Source: an uncultured Muribaculum sp. (lineage in GTDB: Bacteria; Bacteroidota; Bacteroidia; Bacteroidales; Muribaculaceae). Taken from it: 64,000 nucleotides of DNA. Under the pieces are notes generated by a model. The model was not told the DNA's origin and did no database searches. It was given only the letters and a program-made list of their open reading frames with translations. Below, piece after piece: positions 16,118 to 25,111 of this stretch; within the stretch, counting starts at the first letter, position 1; every line of letters starts with the position of its first letter. Position numbers and translations under genes: made by a program. The DNA lies in contig CAJTSJ010000014.1 of assembly GCA_910578785.1 (NCBI GenBank), positions 5,168 to 69,167 of the forward strand, given 5' to 3'.

Positions 16118-16423
16118 ATGAAATTGATTGAATTGAATCTGCAACGCATCTTTGACTTATGCCGAAAGCATAGGGTTAAGACACTTTCGGTCTTTGGTTC
16201 TATACTGACAGATAGATTCAACGACCAAAGCGATGTGGATCTGCTCGTCAATTTTGACACTACCGATCATGAAAAATGGGACTACGTTGCAAACTACTTT
16301 GATTTTCGTGACGCATTAGAGAATCTTTTCGGAAGGAAAGTCGATTTAGTAGTGGAGAAAGGTCTGAAAAACAAATACTTCATTCAGAACGTGAATCGTA
16401 CAAAACAATTGATTTATGGCTGA
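16118..16423 (+). CDS. mntA: MNT-type nucleotidyltransferase antitoxin
   Basis: 101 aa. A minimal nucleotidyltransferase with the GSX10DXD motif: Gly27-Ser28, ten residues, then Asp39-Val40-Asp41 (GSILTDRF...SDVDLLV), and a third acidic position in KVDLVVE. In MNT/HEPN (type VII) systems this enzyme AMPylates the HEPN toxin and blocks its RNase activity. The gene overlaps hepT by 8 bp, the usual layout. The pair is flanked by a 12-bp direct repeat and seems more AT-rich than the FecR and HtrA genes around it, which suggests it was acquired as a unit. No other Met is available near the start, so translation begins at 16118, close to the transcription start. Confidence 0.92.
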   Translation: MKLIELNLQRIFDLCRKHRVKTLSVFGSILTDRFNDQSDVDLLVNFDTTDHEKWDYVANYFDFRDALENLFGRKVDLVVEKGLKNKYFIQNVNRTKQLIYG

Positions 16424-16793
16424 TGAATATATTTTAAAACATCTCCAAGACGTATTGGATGCCATAAATGAATTGGAAGGATTTTTTGCCGACTTTCCCA
16501 AACGGTTTGATATGTTTGAAAAAGATGGGCTAAGAATTTGTGCCGTTGAACGCAAGACTGAGATAATGGGAGAAGCGATTAACCGCATACGTAAAAAAGA
16601 CCCGACATTCAATATACCTAACGCCAAGGAGATTATCAATACACGCAACCGAATCATACACGGATATGACAGCGTGGAAACTGAATTTTTGTGGGGATTG
16701 GTTTTAAGGCATATTCCGGAACTTAAAAAAGACATTGAACGAATCATTACCGAATACGAAGGACGTTACAATAGTAAAACCGACACGGATTAA
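16416..16793 (+). CDS. hepT: HEPN-domain toxin (RNase)
   Basis: 125 aa, all helical, HepT-like (DUF86). The catalytic RX4HXY motif is intact: Arg77, His82 and Tyr84 in RNRIIHGY, preceded by the usual GEAINRI segment. HepT toxins cleave RNA, and the Tyr of the motif is the site modified by the MNT antitoxin. It overlaps mntA by 8 bp and is followed by a strong bidirectional terminator at 16859. The complete motifs on both partners predict a working toxin-antitoxin module. Confidence 0.92.
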   Translation: MADEYILKHLQDVLDAINELEGFFADFPKRFDMFEKDGLRICAVERKTEIMGEAINRIRKKDPTFNIPNAKEIINTRNRIIHGYDSVETEFLWGLVLRHIPELKKDIERIITEYEGRYNSKTDTD

Positions 16794-16824
16794 GATTGTC
16801 TGAAGTATGTCAAATAAAGCTTAC

Positions 16825-16836
16825 ATTGTTTAGCCG
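16825..16836 (+). repeat. Right copy of the direct repeat flanking the toxin-antitoxin pair
   Basis: ATTGTTTAGCCG, identical to 16065-16076, lies 31 bp after the hepT stop. The two copies are 760 bp apart. Confidence 0.6.
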
Positions 16837-16858
16837 TAGAGCTAGGATACATAAACAG

Positions 16859-16898
16859 GTAATCCCCTTAAGAGCGGCATCGCTCTTAAGGGGATTAC
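16859..16898. terminator. Bidirectional terminator between hepT and htrA
   Basis: Perfect 18-bp stem (16859-16876 with 16881-16898; GTAATCCCCTTAAGAGCG and its complement) and a 4-nt loop GCAT. It serves the convergent hepT and htrA genes. Confidence 0.88.
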
Positions 16899-16920
16899 TA
16901 TCTAATCAATTATCAGTAAT

Positions 16921-18501
16921 TTAGTCGCTGAGGTCGACTGCGTAGTAGACTTTGCGTCCGGTCGGATATATACCGGTGATGAACATCACCTTGTCGGCGT
17001 CCGAACCCTTCATGATGGCGTCATAAATCTTTTCTACATCGTCCTGCGAACGCACGCGTGCGTTATTGATGTCGAGAATGATGAAGCCGTCCTTGATGCC
17101 TGCATCCCTGAACTTACCGTCCTTAAGACCGGTCACCTGAATGCCGCCGGATATGCGGTATTCGCGCAGCTGTTCGTCGGAAAGCTTCTTGAACGCGCAT
17201 CCAAGCGAAGTGAAGTCATTGGCCTTGGTCACCTTAGTGTCGCCCTGGTTGTTGCGCAGAGTGAGCGAAGTCGACTTAATCTTGTTGTCGCGCACAAACT
17301 TTACAGTAATCTTGTCGCCGGGACGATACTTGCTGATTTCGCCCTGAAGCTGCGCGGCGCTGTGGGTGGGAGCGTCGTTGATGGCGATTATGACGTCGCC
17401 CACCTCGATACCGCCTTCCATGGCGGCTCCGCGGTCTACAACATCGCCGACAAGTATACCGTCATTTACGGCGGTTATGCCCTTTTCCTTGGCCAGCTGC
17501 GGTGTGAGCTCGCTGAAGGCCACGCCGAGGATGGCACGCTGCACGGTGCCGTACTGCTTGATGTCGGTGACCACTTTAGTCACAATCGAGGTCGGTACGG
17601 CAAACGAATAGCCCACATAGTTGCCGGTCTCGGAATAGATGGCGGTGTTGATTCCGACGAGTTCGCCGTTGATGTTGACCAACGCTCCTCCGGAGTTGCC
17701 GGGATTGACGGCGGCATCGGTCTGTATGTAGCTCTCAATGCCCATCGAACGTCCCTGGGCGGCGGAACCCACGCTGCGGGCCTTGGCGCTGACGATACCG
17801 GTGGTCACGGTCGAGGTAAATCCAAACGGATTGCCCACGGCAAGCACCCATTCGCCCACACGGAGCGCGTCGCTGTCGCCGATAGGAATCACCGGAAGGT
17901 TCTCGGCCTCTATCTTAAGAAGAGCCACGTCGGTCATGGGGTCCGTGCCGATGACCTTGGCATTGAATATGCGGTTGTCGTTGAGAGTCACCTCCAGACG
18001 CTCGGCACCGTCAATCACATGGTTGTTGGTGACGATATATCCGTCCTGGCTGATGATTACTCCCGAGCCCAGTCCCGACTGCTGCTCATTCTTACCGCCG
18101 TCGTCCTGACGGGGCGACTGCTGGCGCGGGCTTCCGCCGAACGGAGAGCCGAAGAAGAACTCAAACGGGTCCATATAACCGCCTCCACGGTTGCCGCCGT
18201 TGCGGTATCCGCGCGACGTAACGTAGCTCTTTATGCTGACAACACCGTTGATGGTGCTTTCGGCCGCATGTGTGAAATCGGTGGGCGGAGTCACCGAATT
18301 GGCTACCGTGTAAAGCGCACCTTTAGAAGAAGGCTGGTGCGACACAACCTCAACATAAGGTTCCGGCTCGTATCCCTTGTCGGTCAAAGCGTTCAATCCT
18401 ACTACCGTAACGGCAGAACTGGCTATAGCCACTCCGCAGGTCAATAATGCAATTTTGCTGTATAAATTCATATTGTATGAAGATTGGTTGTTAAATTTCA
18501 A
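16921..18501 (-). CDS. htrA: HtrA/Deg-family periplasmic serine protease
   Basis: 526 aa. An N-terminal hydrophobic segment (about 14-38) exports or anchors the protein. A Gly/Pro/Gln-rich linker (about 95-140) leads to the trypsin-like domain with His161 (TNNHVIDG), Asp191 (TDVALLKIE) and Ser270 (NPGNSGGALVN). Two PDZ domains follow (about 310-400 and 425-520). HtrA proteins degrade or refold misfolded envelope proteins. Met11 (MNLYSKIALL, 18471) is a likely alternative start, because it gives a cleaner signal sequence. The gene has its own promoter: a minus-strand -7 box TACTTTTG lies at 18539-18546. Confidence 0.95.
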   Translation of the reverse strand: MKFNNQSSYNMNLYSKIALLTCGVAIASSAVTVVGLNALTDKGYEPEPYVEVVSHQPSSKGALYTVANSVTPPTDFTHAAESTINGVVSIKSYVTSRGYRNGGNRGGGYMDPFEFFFGSPFGGSPRQQSPRQDDGGKNEQQSGLGSGVIISQDGYIVTNNHVIDGAERLEVTLNDNRIFNAKVIGTDPMTDVALLKIEAENLPVIPIGDSDALRVGEWVLAVGNPFGFTSTVTTGIVSAKARSVGSAAQGRSMGIESYIQTDAAVNPGNSGGALVNINGELVGINTAIYSETGNYVGYSFAVPTSIVTKVVTDIKQYGTVQRAILGVAFSELTPQLAKEKGITAVNDGILVGDVVDRGAAMEGGIEVGDVIIAINDAPTHSAAQLQGEISKYRPGDKITVKFVRDNKIKSTSLTLRNNQGDTKVTKANDFTSLGCAFKKLSDEQLREYRISGGIQVTGLKDGKFRDAGIKDGFIILDINNARVRSQDDVEKIYDAIMKGSDADKVMFITGIYPTGRKVYYAVDLSD

Positions 18502-18538
18502 ATTTCAGACTGTTAAATTTTAACTATTAACTATGACG

Positions 18539-18546
18539 CAAAAGTA
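18539..18546 (-). promoter_or_regulatory. Predicted -7 box of htrA
   Basis: TACTTTTG on the minus strand, exact TAnnTTTG match, 37 bp before the first Met of htrA. It lies in the 281-bp divergent region 18502-18782. Confidence 0.5.
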
Positions 18547-18695
18547 ATGCAATAATTTAATTCGGAAATCTTAAAAAATCTATACTTAAATGATTTTAAT
18601 AGTAGGCCCGCCATATTTAAGTGAATTTGACATTAAAAATGTAAAAATGGGTATAAATACCGGAATCGGGGTATTTTACGGTCACTTTTTATGCC

Positions 18696-18703
18696 TAAAT
18701 TTG
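18696..18703 (+). promoter_or_regulatory. Predicted -7 box of the DUF362 gene
   Basis: TAAATTTG, exact TAnnTTTG match, giving a 5' leader of about 75 nt before the ATG at 18783. The TTTA near 18675 is a poor -33 candidate at 17-bp spacing. Confidence 0.45.
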
Positions 18704-18782
18704 CATGCTGACTCATAGCATCCGTCTGTCAGCATGACATAATGACATATCGGACAAACTCACATCAGAATATAGCAATCAA

Positions 18783-19727
18783 ATGGTAAAACAAATGTTA
18801 TCAGCAGCAATAATTGCCACATCTGCAATCTGCGCAAACGGGCAGTCGACCGTCTACATGACCCGCGACATAACTCCAGAAGCCCTCGTCAAGATATACC
18901 AGGCCGTAGGCCGCAATGCCGAAGGAAACGTGGCCGTGAAAATAAGCACGGGTGAAGCCGGCGGACACAATTATCTGAAACCGGAACTTATCAAAGACCT
19001 CGTGAAAAAAGTCGACGGAACCATCGTGGAGTGCAACACCGCCTACGCGGGCCGACGCAACACCACCGAGGAACACCTAAAAGTGGTGCATGAGCACGGA
19101 TTCGACCGGATAGCCAAGGTAGACATCATGGACGCCGAAGGCGACATAAAGCTCCCGGTACGTGACTCGACCCATATCAAGTACAACCTTGTCGGCTCAC
19201 ACCTGACCGACTATGACTTCCTCATCAACCTGGCACACTTCAAAGGCCATGCAATGGCCGGAATGGGCGGTGTGCTTAAAAACCAGTCAATAGGCGTAGC
19301 ATCGTCGGCAGGCAAAGCCTACATACACAGCGCAGGCGTGACAGCCGATGTCGATGAAGCATGGAGCCATATCGACAATCAGGACGGATTTCTGGAGTCA
19401 ATGGCATCGGCCGCACAGAGCGTGGCCGACCACTTCGGCGACAAAATTCTATATATCAATGTAATGAACAATCTGTCAGTGGACTGCGACTGCGATTCAC
19501 ACCCCGCCGACCCCGAAATGAAGGACATAGGCATACTCGCATCCACCGACCCCGTAGCATTGGACCAGGCATGCCTTGAGCTGGTCTACAGCGTACATCC
19601 TACACACGGCAACGACAACCGCCCGCTTATCGAACGAATCGAAAGCCGCCACGGCAACCACACCATCGACCATGCCGAAAAGATAGGATTGGGTTCAAAG
19701 AAATACACTCTCAAGTCAATCGACTGA
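18783..19727 (+). CDS. Exported DUF362-domain protein
   Basis: 314 aa with a probable signal peptide (about 1-20, ending ICANG). The body is a DUF362 domain: VAVKISTGEAGGHNYL, GTIVECNTAYAGRRN, INLAHFKGHAMAGMGGVLKNQ and VDCDCDSHPADPEMKDIG with the Cys-Asp cluster typical of this family. DUF362 proteins are often described as Fe-S centre proteins, but no ferredoxin CxxCxxC motif is present. The function is unknown. The gene stands alone between the htrA promoter region and a terminator. Confidence 0.85.
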   Translation: MVKQMLSAAIIATSAICANGQSTVYMTRDITPEALVKIYQAVGRNAEGNVAVKISTGEAGGHNYLKPELIKDLVKKVDGTIVECNTAYAGRRNTTEEHLKVVHEHGFDRIAKVDIMDAEGDIKLPVRDSTHIKYNLVGSHLTDYDFLINLAHFKGHAMAGMGGVLKNQSIGVASSAGKAYIHSAGVTADVDEAWSHIDNQDGFLESMASAAQSVADHFGDKILYINVMNNLSVDCDCDSHPADPEMKDIGILASTDPVALDQACLELVYSVHPTHGNDNRPLIERIESRHGNHTIDHAEKIGLGSKKYTLKSID

Positions 19728-19747
19728 CCTATAACCTAAAACAACAG

Positions 19748-19779
19748 AAGCCCGGGACTGCGGCCGCAGTTCCGGGCTT
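19748..19779. terminator. Bidirectional terminator between the DUF362 gene and glmM
   Basis: 16-bp stem AAGCCCGGGACTGCGG / CCGCAGTTCCGGGCTT (one G-T position) with no unpaired loop bases in the DNA repeat, followed by TTATCTTT. It serves two convergent genes. Confidence 0.82.
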
Positions 19780-19807
19780 TATCTTTATACAATACCTCAA
19801 CGACGTA

Positions 19808-21193
19808 CTATGCCAGCGACGCTATCACACTCTTTATGTCCTGAGCGAGACGGTCGGCCTCGTCCATTGTCGAAGCTTCGGAATATATTCGGATAATCGG
19901 CTCGGTGTTGGACTTGCGCAGATGTACCCACGAATCGGCGAAATCAATCTTCACACCGTCGATGTCGGTGATGGTCTCCGACGAATATTTTTTCTTAATC
20001 GCTTCCAGAATGGCATCAACGTCGATGTCGGGAGTAAGCTCTATCTTATTCTTGGCTATGGCGTAGGCGGGATAGGTCTTCTTCAGCTCGCTGACTTTCT
20101 TTCCGCTCTTGGCAAGCAAAGTAAGGAAGAGAGCCACGCCGACGAGAGCATCACGTCCGTAATGAAGCTCGGGATAAATGACTCCGCCGTTGCCCTCACC
20201 GCCTATGACGGCTCCGGTCTCCTTCATCTTCGTCACCACATTGACCTCGCCCACCGCGGCGGCCGAGTAGGAGCATCCGTGAGATGCGGTCACGTCGCGA
20301 AGCGCACGCGATGAACTGAGATTGGACACGGTCGAACCGGGAGTGTGCTGAAGCACGTAGTCGGCAACAGCGACAAGCGTGTATTCCTCAACAAACATCT
20401 CGCCGTTTTCCATAACGATGGCCAGACGGTCGACGTCGGGGTCCACGACAAAGCCGACATCAGCCTTGCCGTCGCGCATCAGATCAGATATCTGCGTCAG
20501 GTTTTCAGGAATCGGTTCCGGAGTATGGGCAAACTTACCTGTAGCCTCGCAATTAAGCTCTATCACATTCTTGACGCCAAGAGCACGAAGCAACTGCGGA
20601 ATTACTACACCGCCAACAGAGTTGACGGCATCTACAGCCACGGTGAAATCAGCCTTGCGGATAGCCTCTACATCGACGAGCTTCAGACCAAGCACGGCAT
20701 CGATGTGCTTGGCGCCGTAAGTGTCGTTGGTGAAAACATGTCCGAGCGAATCTACATCGGCAAACGTATAATCGTCAGCGGCGGCTATGCGAAGGACCTC
20801 CTTGCCCTGCGCGTCATTCAGAAACTCGCCGTCTTCGTTGAGCAACTTCAAGGCATTCCACTGCTTGGGGTTGTGTGACGCAGTGATGATGATACCGCCG
20901 CAAGCCTTTTCCATGGTCACGGCAATCTCGGTGGTCGGAGTCGTAGCCAATCCGATATTGACCACATCAAAACCCATTCCGGATAGAGTGCCGGCCACAA
21001 GATCAAACACCATCGAACCCGACAGACGGGCATCGCGTCCAACGACTATGGTTTTGGAGGTGCGGGTAGTGTTTTCGCCGATAAAACGAGCGTATGCGGC
21101 AGTGAATTTAACCACGTCAAGCGGACTCAACCCCTCTCCGGGGGCACCGCCTATAGTGCCGCGTATTCCTGAAATAGACTTAATTAGAGACAT
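19808..21193 (-). CDS. glmM: Phosphoglucosamine mutase-like phosphohexomutase
   Basis: 461 aa of the alpha-D-phosphohexomutase family. The phosphoserine loop is ITASHNPKQWN with Ser106; the Mg2+ loop is VDPDVDRLAI; the sugar-binding loop is GGEGNGGV; the phosphate-binding loop near the end is RKSNTEPIIRIYSE. GlmM converts glucosamine-6-phosphate to glucosamine-1-phosphate for UDP-GlcNAc synthesis. Phosphomannomutase activity is an alternative within the family. It is the last gene of the operon nrnA-DUF4827-glmM, 26 bp after the DUF4827 gene. Confidence 0.85.
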   Translation of the reverse strand: MSLIKSISGIRGTIGGAPGEGLSPLDVVKFTAAYARFIGENTTRTSKTIVVGRDARLSGSMVFDLVAGTLSGMGFDVVNIGLATTPTTEIAVTMEKACGGIIITASHNPKQWNALKLLNEDGEFLNDAQGKEVLRIAAADDYTFADVDSLGHVFTNDTYGAKHIDAVLGLKLVDVEAIRKADFTVAVDAVNSVGGVVIPQLLRALGVKNVIELNCEATGKFAHTPEPIPENLTQISDLMRDGKADVGFVVDPDVDRLAIVMENGEMFVEEYTLVAVADYVLQHTPGSTVSNLSSSRALRDVTASHGCSYSAAAVGEVNVVTKMKETGAVIGGEGNGGVIYPELHYGRDALVGVALFLTLLAKSGKKVSELKKTYPAYAIAKNKIELTPDIDVDAILEAIKKKYSSETITDIDGVKIDFADSWVHLRKSNTEPIIRIYSEASTMDEADRLAQDIKSVIASLA

Positions 21194-21219
21194 TTCGGTG
21201 TATTGTATGATTATTAATC

Positions 21220-21816
21220 TTAAATATTACTCTTATAGTAGCGCACATTGTAAAGGAACGGAATCACATTGGCTATCTCATCCGTGCGGCTGTTTGCCGA
21301 GCGGACAACGATGTTGACCTCGCATCCGTAGCCGAGGAATGCCAGCGGCACCTGAATGCACTCGCCCCACTGGTAAGACGAGCTTGACGAGAAATTCTGG
21401 TAACGGAACTGTTCGGTATAAGTCACGTCTTCGGCATTGCCCTCTCCGCCGGGGAATCCGGGCACATCCTCGTCGCCGTATTTTTCCATATCGTAAGCCT
21501 CCAGATTGTAGCGTGTGAAGCGCACATAAACGAGGTCATTATACTTGGCCTTCTTGTCCTTGTCGCCGGCATTCAACACCTGCATATAGACATTGCCGTC
21601 TTCGTCGAGACGATAGTAAGGAGCATCGGGTCCGACTTCAAACACACTGTCTTCAGGCACGGCACCTACAACCCTCTGGTCGGCAAGAAACGCGTTGATA
21701 TACTTTGTCTCGTCAGCCAGGCGCTCGGCATAACTCTTAGTGTCGTTGCATCCGGTCATGGCCCATCCGGCGGCCGCGATTACAAACAGGGCGACTATGT
21801 TTCTTAAACTTTTCAT
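21220..21816 (-). CDS. DUF4827-like lipoprotein
   Basis: 198 aa with a signal sequence and lipobox MTG-Cys23. The mature part is acidic with an FKBP-like texture (DLVYVRFTRYNLEA, IQVPLAFLGYGCEVNIVVRS, IPFLYNVRYYKS). Proteins of this kind are found in Bacteroidales beside glmM and an NrnA-type phosphoesterase, as here. Whether it has peptidyl-prolyl isomerase activity cannot be told from sequence. Confidence 0.75.
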   Translation of the reverse strand: MKSLRNIVALFVIAAAGWAMTGCNDTKSYAERLADETKYINAFLADQRVVGAVPEDSVFEVGPDAPYYRLDEDGNVYMQVLNAGDKDKKAKYNDLVYVRFTRYNLEAYDMEKYGDEDVPGFPGGEGNAEDVTYTEQFRYQNFSSSSSYQWGECIQVPLAFLGYGCEVNIVVRSANSRTDEIANVIPFLYNVRYYKSNI

Positions 21817-21839
21817 CTTCTATTACTATCAGTTTTATT

Positions 21840-22874
21840 TTAATGCTTTTCTTTTAAATATTTCTTGATTGCAGGGAATGTCGAGCGGAACTTTTCCAGA
21901 GCGGCGTCGAGATCCGGGGGCAACTCACCTCCCGCGGCGTTTATGTGACCGCCTCCATTATAGAAATCCTGACAGATCAGATCCGCCCTGAAATTACCGA
22001 CACTCCGAGTCGACACCTTTATCTGATTGGAATCCTCACGCAGATATACGGAATAAACCATGTTCTCTATGCCCAAAGGAACATTTACCAGACCCTCGTC
22101 GTCGCCGGGATGGTAATCAAACCGTTTTAGGTCATCGCGGCGAAGCACGATAAGTGCAGTCTGAAGTTCCGGGAATATCTCCATCTTTTCGGCAATGGCA
22201 TAGGAATGGAGTTTAAGCACGTCGGAAGTCTTCGTGTTCATGACCTTCTTGTATATTTCGTCCTTGTTCACGCCCTTATGCAGGAGTTCGGATATTATCA
22301 GATATAAATCAGGGTCATTTGAATTATAGGTAAAATTCCCGGTGTCGGTCATCATGCCGGTATAGATGCACGTGGCGGCCTTGCGGTCGATGCGGTCGAA
22401 CAACTCCAACCGGCACAACAGCCTGAACACAAGCACCGATGTCGAAGACTGCGCCGGATGGGATATAATCACATCGGCAAAGGGTTCTGGCCCTTCATGA
22501 TGATCGACCATAATCTTCGGACATGAGGCCGCCGCGAGTTCATCGCGCATGCGGTCCACACGGTAAAGTGCATTGAAGTCCAGACAGAATATCAAATCCG
22601 CATCGGCCATTAGCTGATGGGCAAATTCGGGATATTGCGTATAAGGCACTACATCCTTTATTCCCGGCAGGCACCTCAGACTACGCGGCGGACGGTCGGG
22701 AGTCACCACTTTTGCCTCTTTCCCGATATTGGAGAGGGTGTGGGCAAGACCCAGCGAAGAGCCTATGGCATCCCCGTCGGGCGACTTATGGCACGTTATG
22801 ACGATGCGCTCGCTTTCTTCAAGCAGCTTGCGCACCTGCCTTATATTTGATTCAGAAATTATCTGCTTTAGCAT
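21840..22874 (-). CDS. nrnA: DHH/DHHA1 phosphoesterase, NrnA-type oligoribonuclease/pAp phosphatase
   Basis: 344 aa. DHH domain motifs: CHKSPDGDAIGSS (about 29-41), CLDFN (97-101) and DHHEG with Asp124-His125-His126. The DHHA1 domain carries GGGHINAAGG near residue 310. NrnA enzymes degrade short oligoribonucleotides and dephosphorylate 3'-phosphoadenosine 5'-phosphate. It is the first gene of the operon with the DUF4827 lipoprotein (23 bp gap) and glmM. A minus-strand -7 box lies at 22906-22913. Confidence 0.9.
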   Translation of the reverse strand: MLKQIISESNIRQVRKLLEESERIVITCHKSPDGDAIGSSLGLAHTLSNIGKEAKVVTPDRPPRSLRCLPGIKDVVPYTQYPEFAHQLMADADLIFCLDFNALYRVDRMRDELAAASCPKIMVDHHEGPEPFADVIISHPAQSSTSVLVFRLLCRLELFDRIDRKAATCIYTGMMTDTGNFTYNSNDPDLYLIISELLHKGVNKDEIYKKVMNTKTSDVLKLHSYAIAEKMEIFPELQTALIVLRRDDLKRFDYHPGDDEGLVNVPLGIENMVYSVYLREDSNQIKVSTRSVGNFRADLICQDFYNGGGHINAAGGELPPDLDAALEKFRSTFPAIKKYLKEKH

Positions 22875-22905
22875 TAATCGCTTTTATAAAATTTAATATG
22901 AGGTG

Positions 22906-22913
22906 CAAATATA
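22906..22913 (-). promoter_or_regulatory. Predicted -7 box of nrnA
   Basis: TATATTTG on the minus strand, exact TAnnTTTG match, 31 bp before the start codon. No clear -33 box. It lies in the 298-bp divergent region shared with pfp. Confidence 0.5.
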
Positions 22914-23094
22914 CGGATTTTAAGCGAAAGTCTCGGTCTTTTTCGTCCCAATTTCGGTCGGCCTTCCGACCGACAGGCCCTCAACACGCACTACGGCAGG
23001 CATTTTAACAATAATTGGGACAATCACACAACGGCAGAAGAGTACATACGGACACAAAACCTCCAAATTATTATATTTATTATTGTATCATGAG

Positions 23095-23125
23095 TTGATA
23101 TATTGATATTTTTTTACGAAATTTG
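23095..23125 (+). promoter_or_regulatory. Predicted promoter of pfp
   Basis: TTG (23095-23097), 20-bp spacer, GAAATTTG (23118-23125), one base off TAnnTTTG. The leader to the ATG at 23173 is about 44 nt. Confidence 0.45.
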
Positions 23126-23172
23126 CACTCTGAAATTACTACAATCAAATATTAAACCATAATTACTACAAG

Positions 23173-24828
23173 ATGAAGAAGAGTGCACTTCAGAAAGCCC
23201 GCGCGACTTACCAGCCCAAATTGCCCATCGTGCTGACCGGCGCTGTAAAAGCCGTCGAGGGAAAAGCTACTCAGTCTGTTGCCGACCAAGAGGAAATCAA
23301 AGCGTTGTTTCCCAACACTTACGGCCTGCCTGAAATCCAGTTTGAAAAGGACAACAATCCCGGCAAGGGATCGCCCATCAACGTTGGTGTAATCCTGTCA
23401 GGCGGACAAGCACCCGGCGGACATAACGTAATCAGCGGCCTGTTTGACGGAATCAAGAAAATTCACCGCGACAGCCGTCTGTTCGGCTTCCTTATGGGAC
23501 CCGGCGGATTTGTTGACCATCAGTACAAAGAACTTACTTCTGACATTATCGACGAATACCGCAACACAGGCGGTTTCGACATCATCGGCTCCGGTCGTAC
23601 CAAGCTTGAGACCCAGGCTCAATTCGACAAGGGTCTTGAAATCCTCAAGGAACTCAACATCAAGGCTCTCGTCATCATCGGAGGCGACGACTCCAACACC
23701 AATGCGGCCATTCTCGCCGAATACTACAAGTCAATCAATGCAGGAGTTCAGGTAATCGGCTGCCCCAAGACAATCGACGGCGACCTCAAGAACGAAGTTA
23801 TCGAGACTTCTTTCGGATTTGACACCGCAACCAAGGTCTACAGCGAAGTCATCGGCAACATCCAGCGCGACTGCAACTCTTCAAAGAAATATTGGCACTT
23901 CATCAAACTCATGGGTCGTTCGGCAAGCCACATCGCCCTCGAATGCGCCCTTCAGTGCCAGCCCAATGTCTGCATAATCTCAGAGGAAGTTGAAGCCAAA
24001 AAGCAGACCCTCAACGACATAGTAAACTACATAGCCGACATCGTGGCCGCACGTGCCGCCAAGGGCATGAACTTCGGTTCAGTACTCATCCCCGAAGGAC
24101 TTATCGAGTTTATCCCTGCAATGAAGGCCCTCATCGCCGAGCTCAATGACCTTATGGCTCAGAACGCCGAGGAATTTGCATCTGTAGACAAGGCCAACCA
24201 AATCAGCTGGATTGTAGACAGACTCAGCGCAGAGAACTCTGCCATCTTCGCAAGCCTTCCCGAAGGTGTAGCCCACCAGCTTTGCCTCGACCGCGACCCG
24301 CACGGCAACGTCCAGGTTTCGCTCATCGAGACTGAAAAGCTTCTCGGCCACATGGTTGCCCGTCGTCTTGACCAGCTCAAGTCAGAAGGCCGCTACGTAG
24401 GCAAATTCGCCAGCATGTTCCACTTCTTCGGTTACGAAGGACGTTGCGCCGACCCGTCAAACTTCGATGCAGACTACTGCTACGCCCTCGGATTCAACGC
24501 AGCATGCCTTATCCGCTCAGGAGTTACAGGCTACATGTCAAGCGTGCGCGGACTCACCAAGCCCTCAGTACAATGGATCAGCGGCGGTATACCTATCACA
24601 ATGATGATGAACATGGAACGCCGCCACGGCATGATGAAGCCCGTAATACAAAAGGCCCTCGTAACTCTCGACGGCGCACCTTTCCAGAAGTTCGCCGCCA
24701 TGCGCGACAGCTGGGCTCTCAACACTTCGTTCATCTATCCCGGTCCTATCCAGTACTTCGGCCCGGCAGAAGTGTGCGACCAGCCTTCACTCACTCTCCA
24801 GTACGAGTATCAGAAGCATCACTCTTAA
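23173..24828 (+). CDS. pfp: Diphosphate-fructose-6-phosphate 1-phosphotransferase (PPi-PFK)
   Basis: 551 aa, the long PPi-dependent type. Key motifs: LSGGQAPGGHNVI (76-88), IGGDDSNTNA (169-178), whose second Asp in GGDDS is the mark of pyrophosphate in place of ATP, CPKTIDGDLKN with the catalytic Asp pair (197-207), and MGRSASHIALE. The enzyme phosphorylates fructose-6-phosphate reversibly with PPi. This fits a cell that also has a PPi-driven membrane pump (49530-51734). A monocistronic unit with its own promoter and terminator. Codon use is strongly biased, as expected for a highly expressed glycolytic gene. Confidence 0.95.
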   Translation: MKKSALQKARATYQPKLPIVLTGAVKAVEGKATQSVADQEEIKALFPNTYGLPEIQFEKDNNPGKGSPINVGVILSGGQAPGGHNVISGLFDGIKKIHRDSRLFGFLMGPGGFVDHQYKELTSDIIDEYRNTGGFDIIGSGRTKLETQAQFDKGLEILKELNIKALVIIGGDDSNTNAAILAEYYKSINAGVQVIGCPKTIDGDLKNEVIETSFGFDTATKVYSEVIGNIQRDCNSSKKYWHFIKLMGRSASHIALECALQCQPNVCIISEEVEAKKQTLNDIVNYIADIVAARAAKGMNFGSVLIPEGLIEFIPAMKALIAELNDLMAQNAEEFASVDKANQISWIVDRLSAENSAIFASLPEGVAHQLCLDRDPHGNVQVSLIETEKLLGHMVARRLDQLKSEGRYVGKFASMFHFFGYEGRCADPSNFDADYCYALGFNAACLIRSGVTGYMSSVRGLTKPSVQWISGGIPITMMMNMERRHGMMKPVIQKALVTLDGAPFQKFAAMRDSWALNTSFIYPGPIQYFGPAEVCDQPSLTLQYEYQKHHS

Positions 24829-24902
24829 TTGACTGTTTCCTACGCCCGACGCATAAAGCAGACGGCCGATGAAATATAACGAAATCCCGAATCACAGCTT
24901 GC

Positions 24903-24949
24903 AGGGACCGCCTCGGGGAGCAATATCGCTCAATGGCGGTCCCTTTTTA
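24903..24949 (+). terminator. Terminator of pfp
   Basis: Stem AGGGACCGCC (24903-24912) and GGCGGTCCCT (24935-24944) with a 22-nt loop that may fold further, followed by TTTTTA. Confidence 0.85.
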
Positions 24950-25002
24950 TTTCAAATCATTTCAAATACTCTATCTAACACATAATTATATATGCCCACT
25001 TA

Positions 25003-25034
25003 TTTGTTTCAACGTAAATAAATCACTAATTTTG
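25003..25034 (+). promoter_or_regulatory. Promoter of the capsule export genes
   Basis: TTTG (25003-25006), 20-bp spacer, TAATTTTG (25027-25034): a full match to the Bacteroidota consensus. The leader to the ATG at 25112 is about 70 nt. Confidence 0.75.
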
Positions 25035-25111
25035 CAGGCATTAACTTCGGGGTTCTTATACGACGCCCTATATTTTACGCATATAAAATCATAACCTCAA
25101 ACGACAACGTA

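Noticed and set aside
17362..18447. 361-aa open frame on the plus strand
   Set aside because: It is the antisense of the htrA gene, whose domains and catalytic residues are complete; the frame is a codon-bias shadow.
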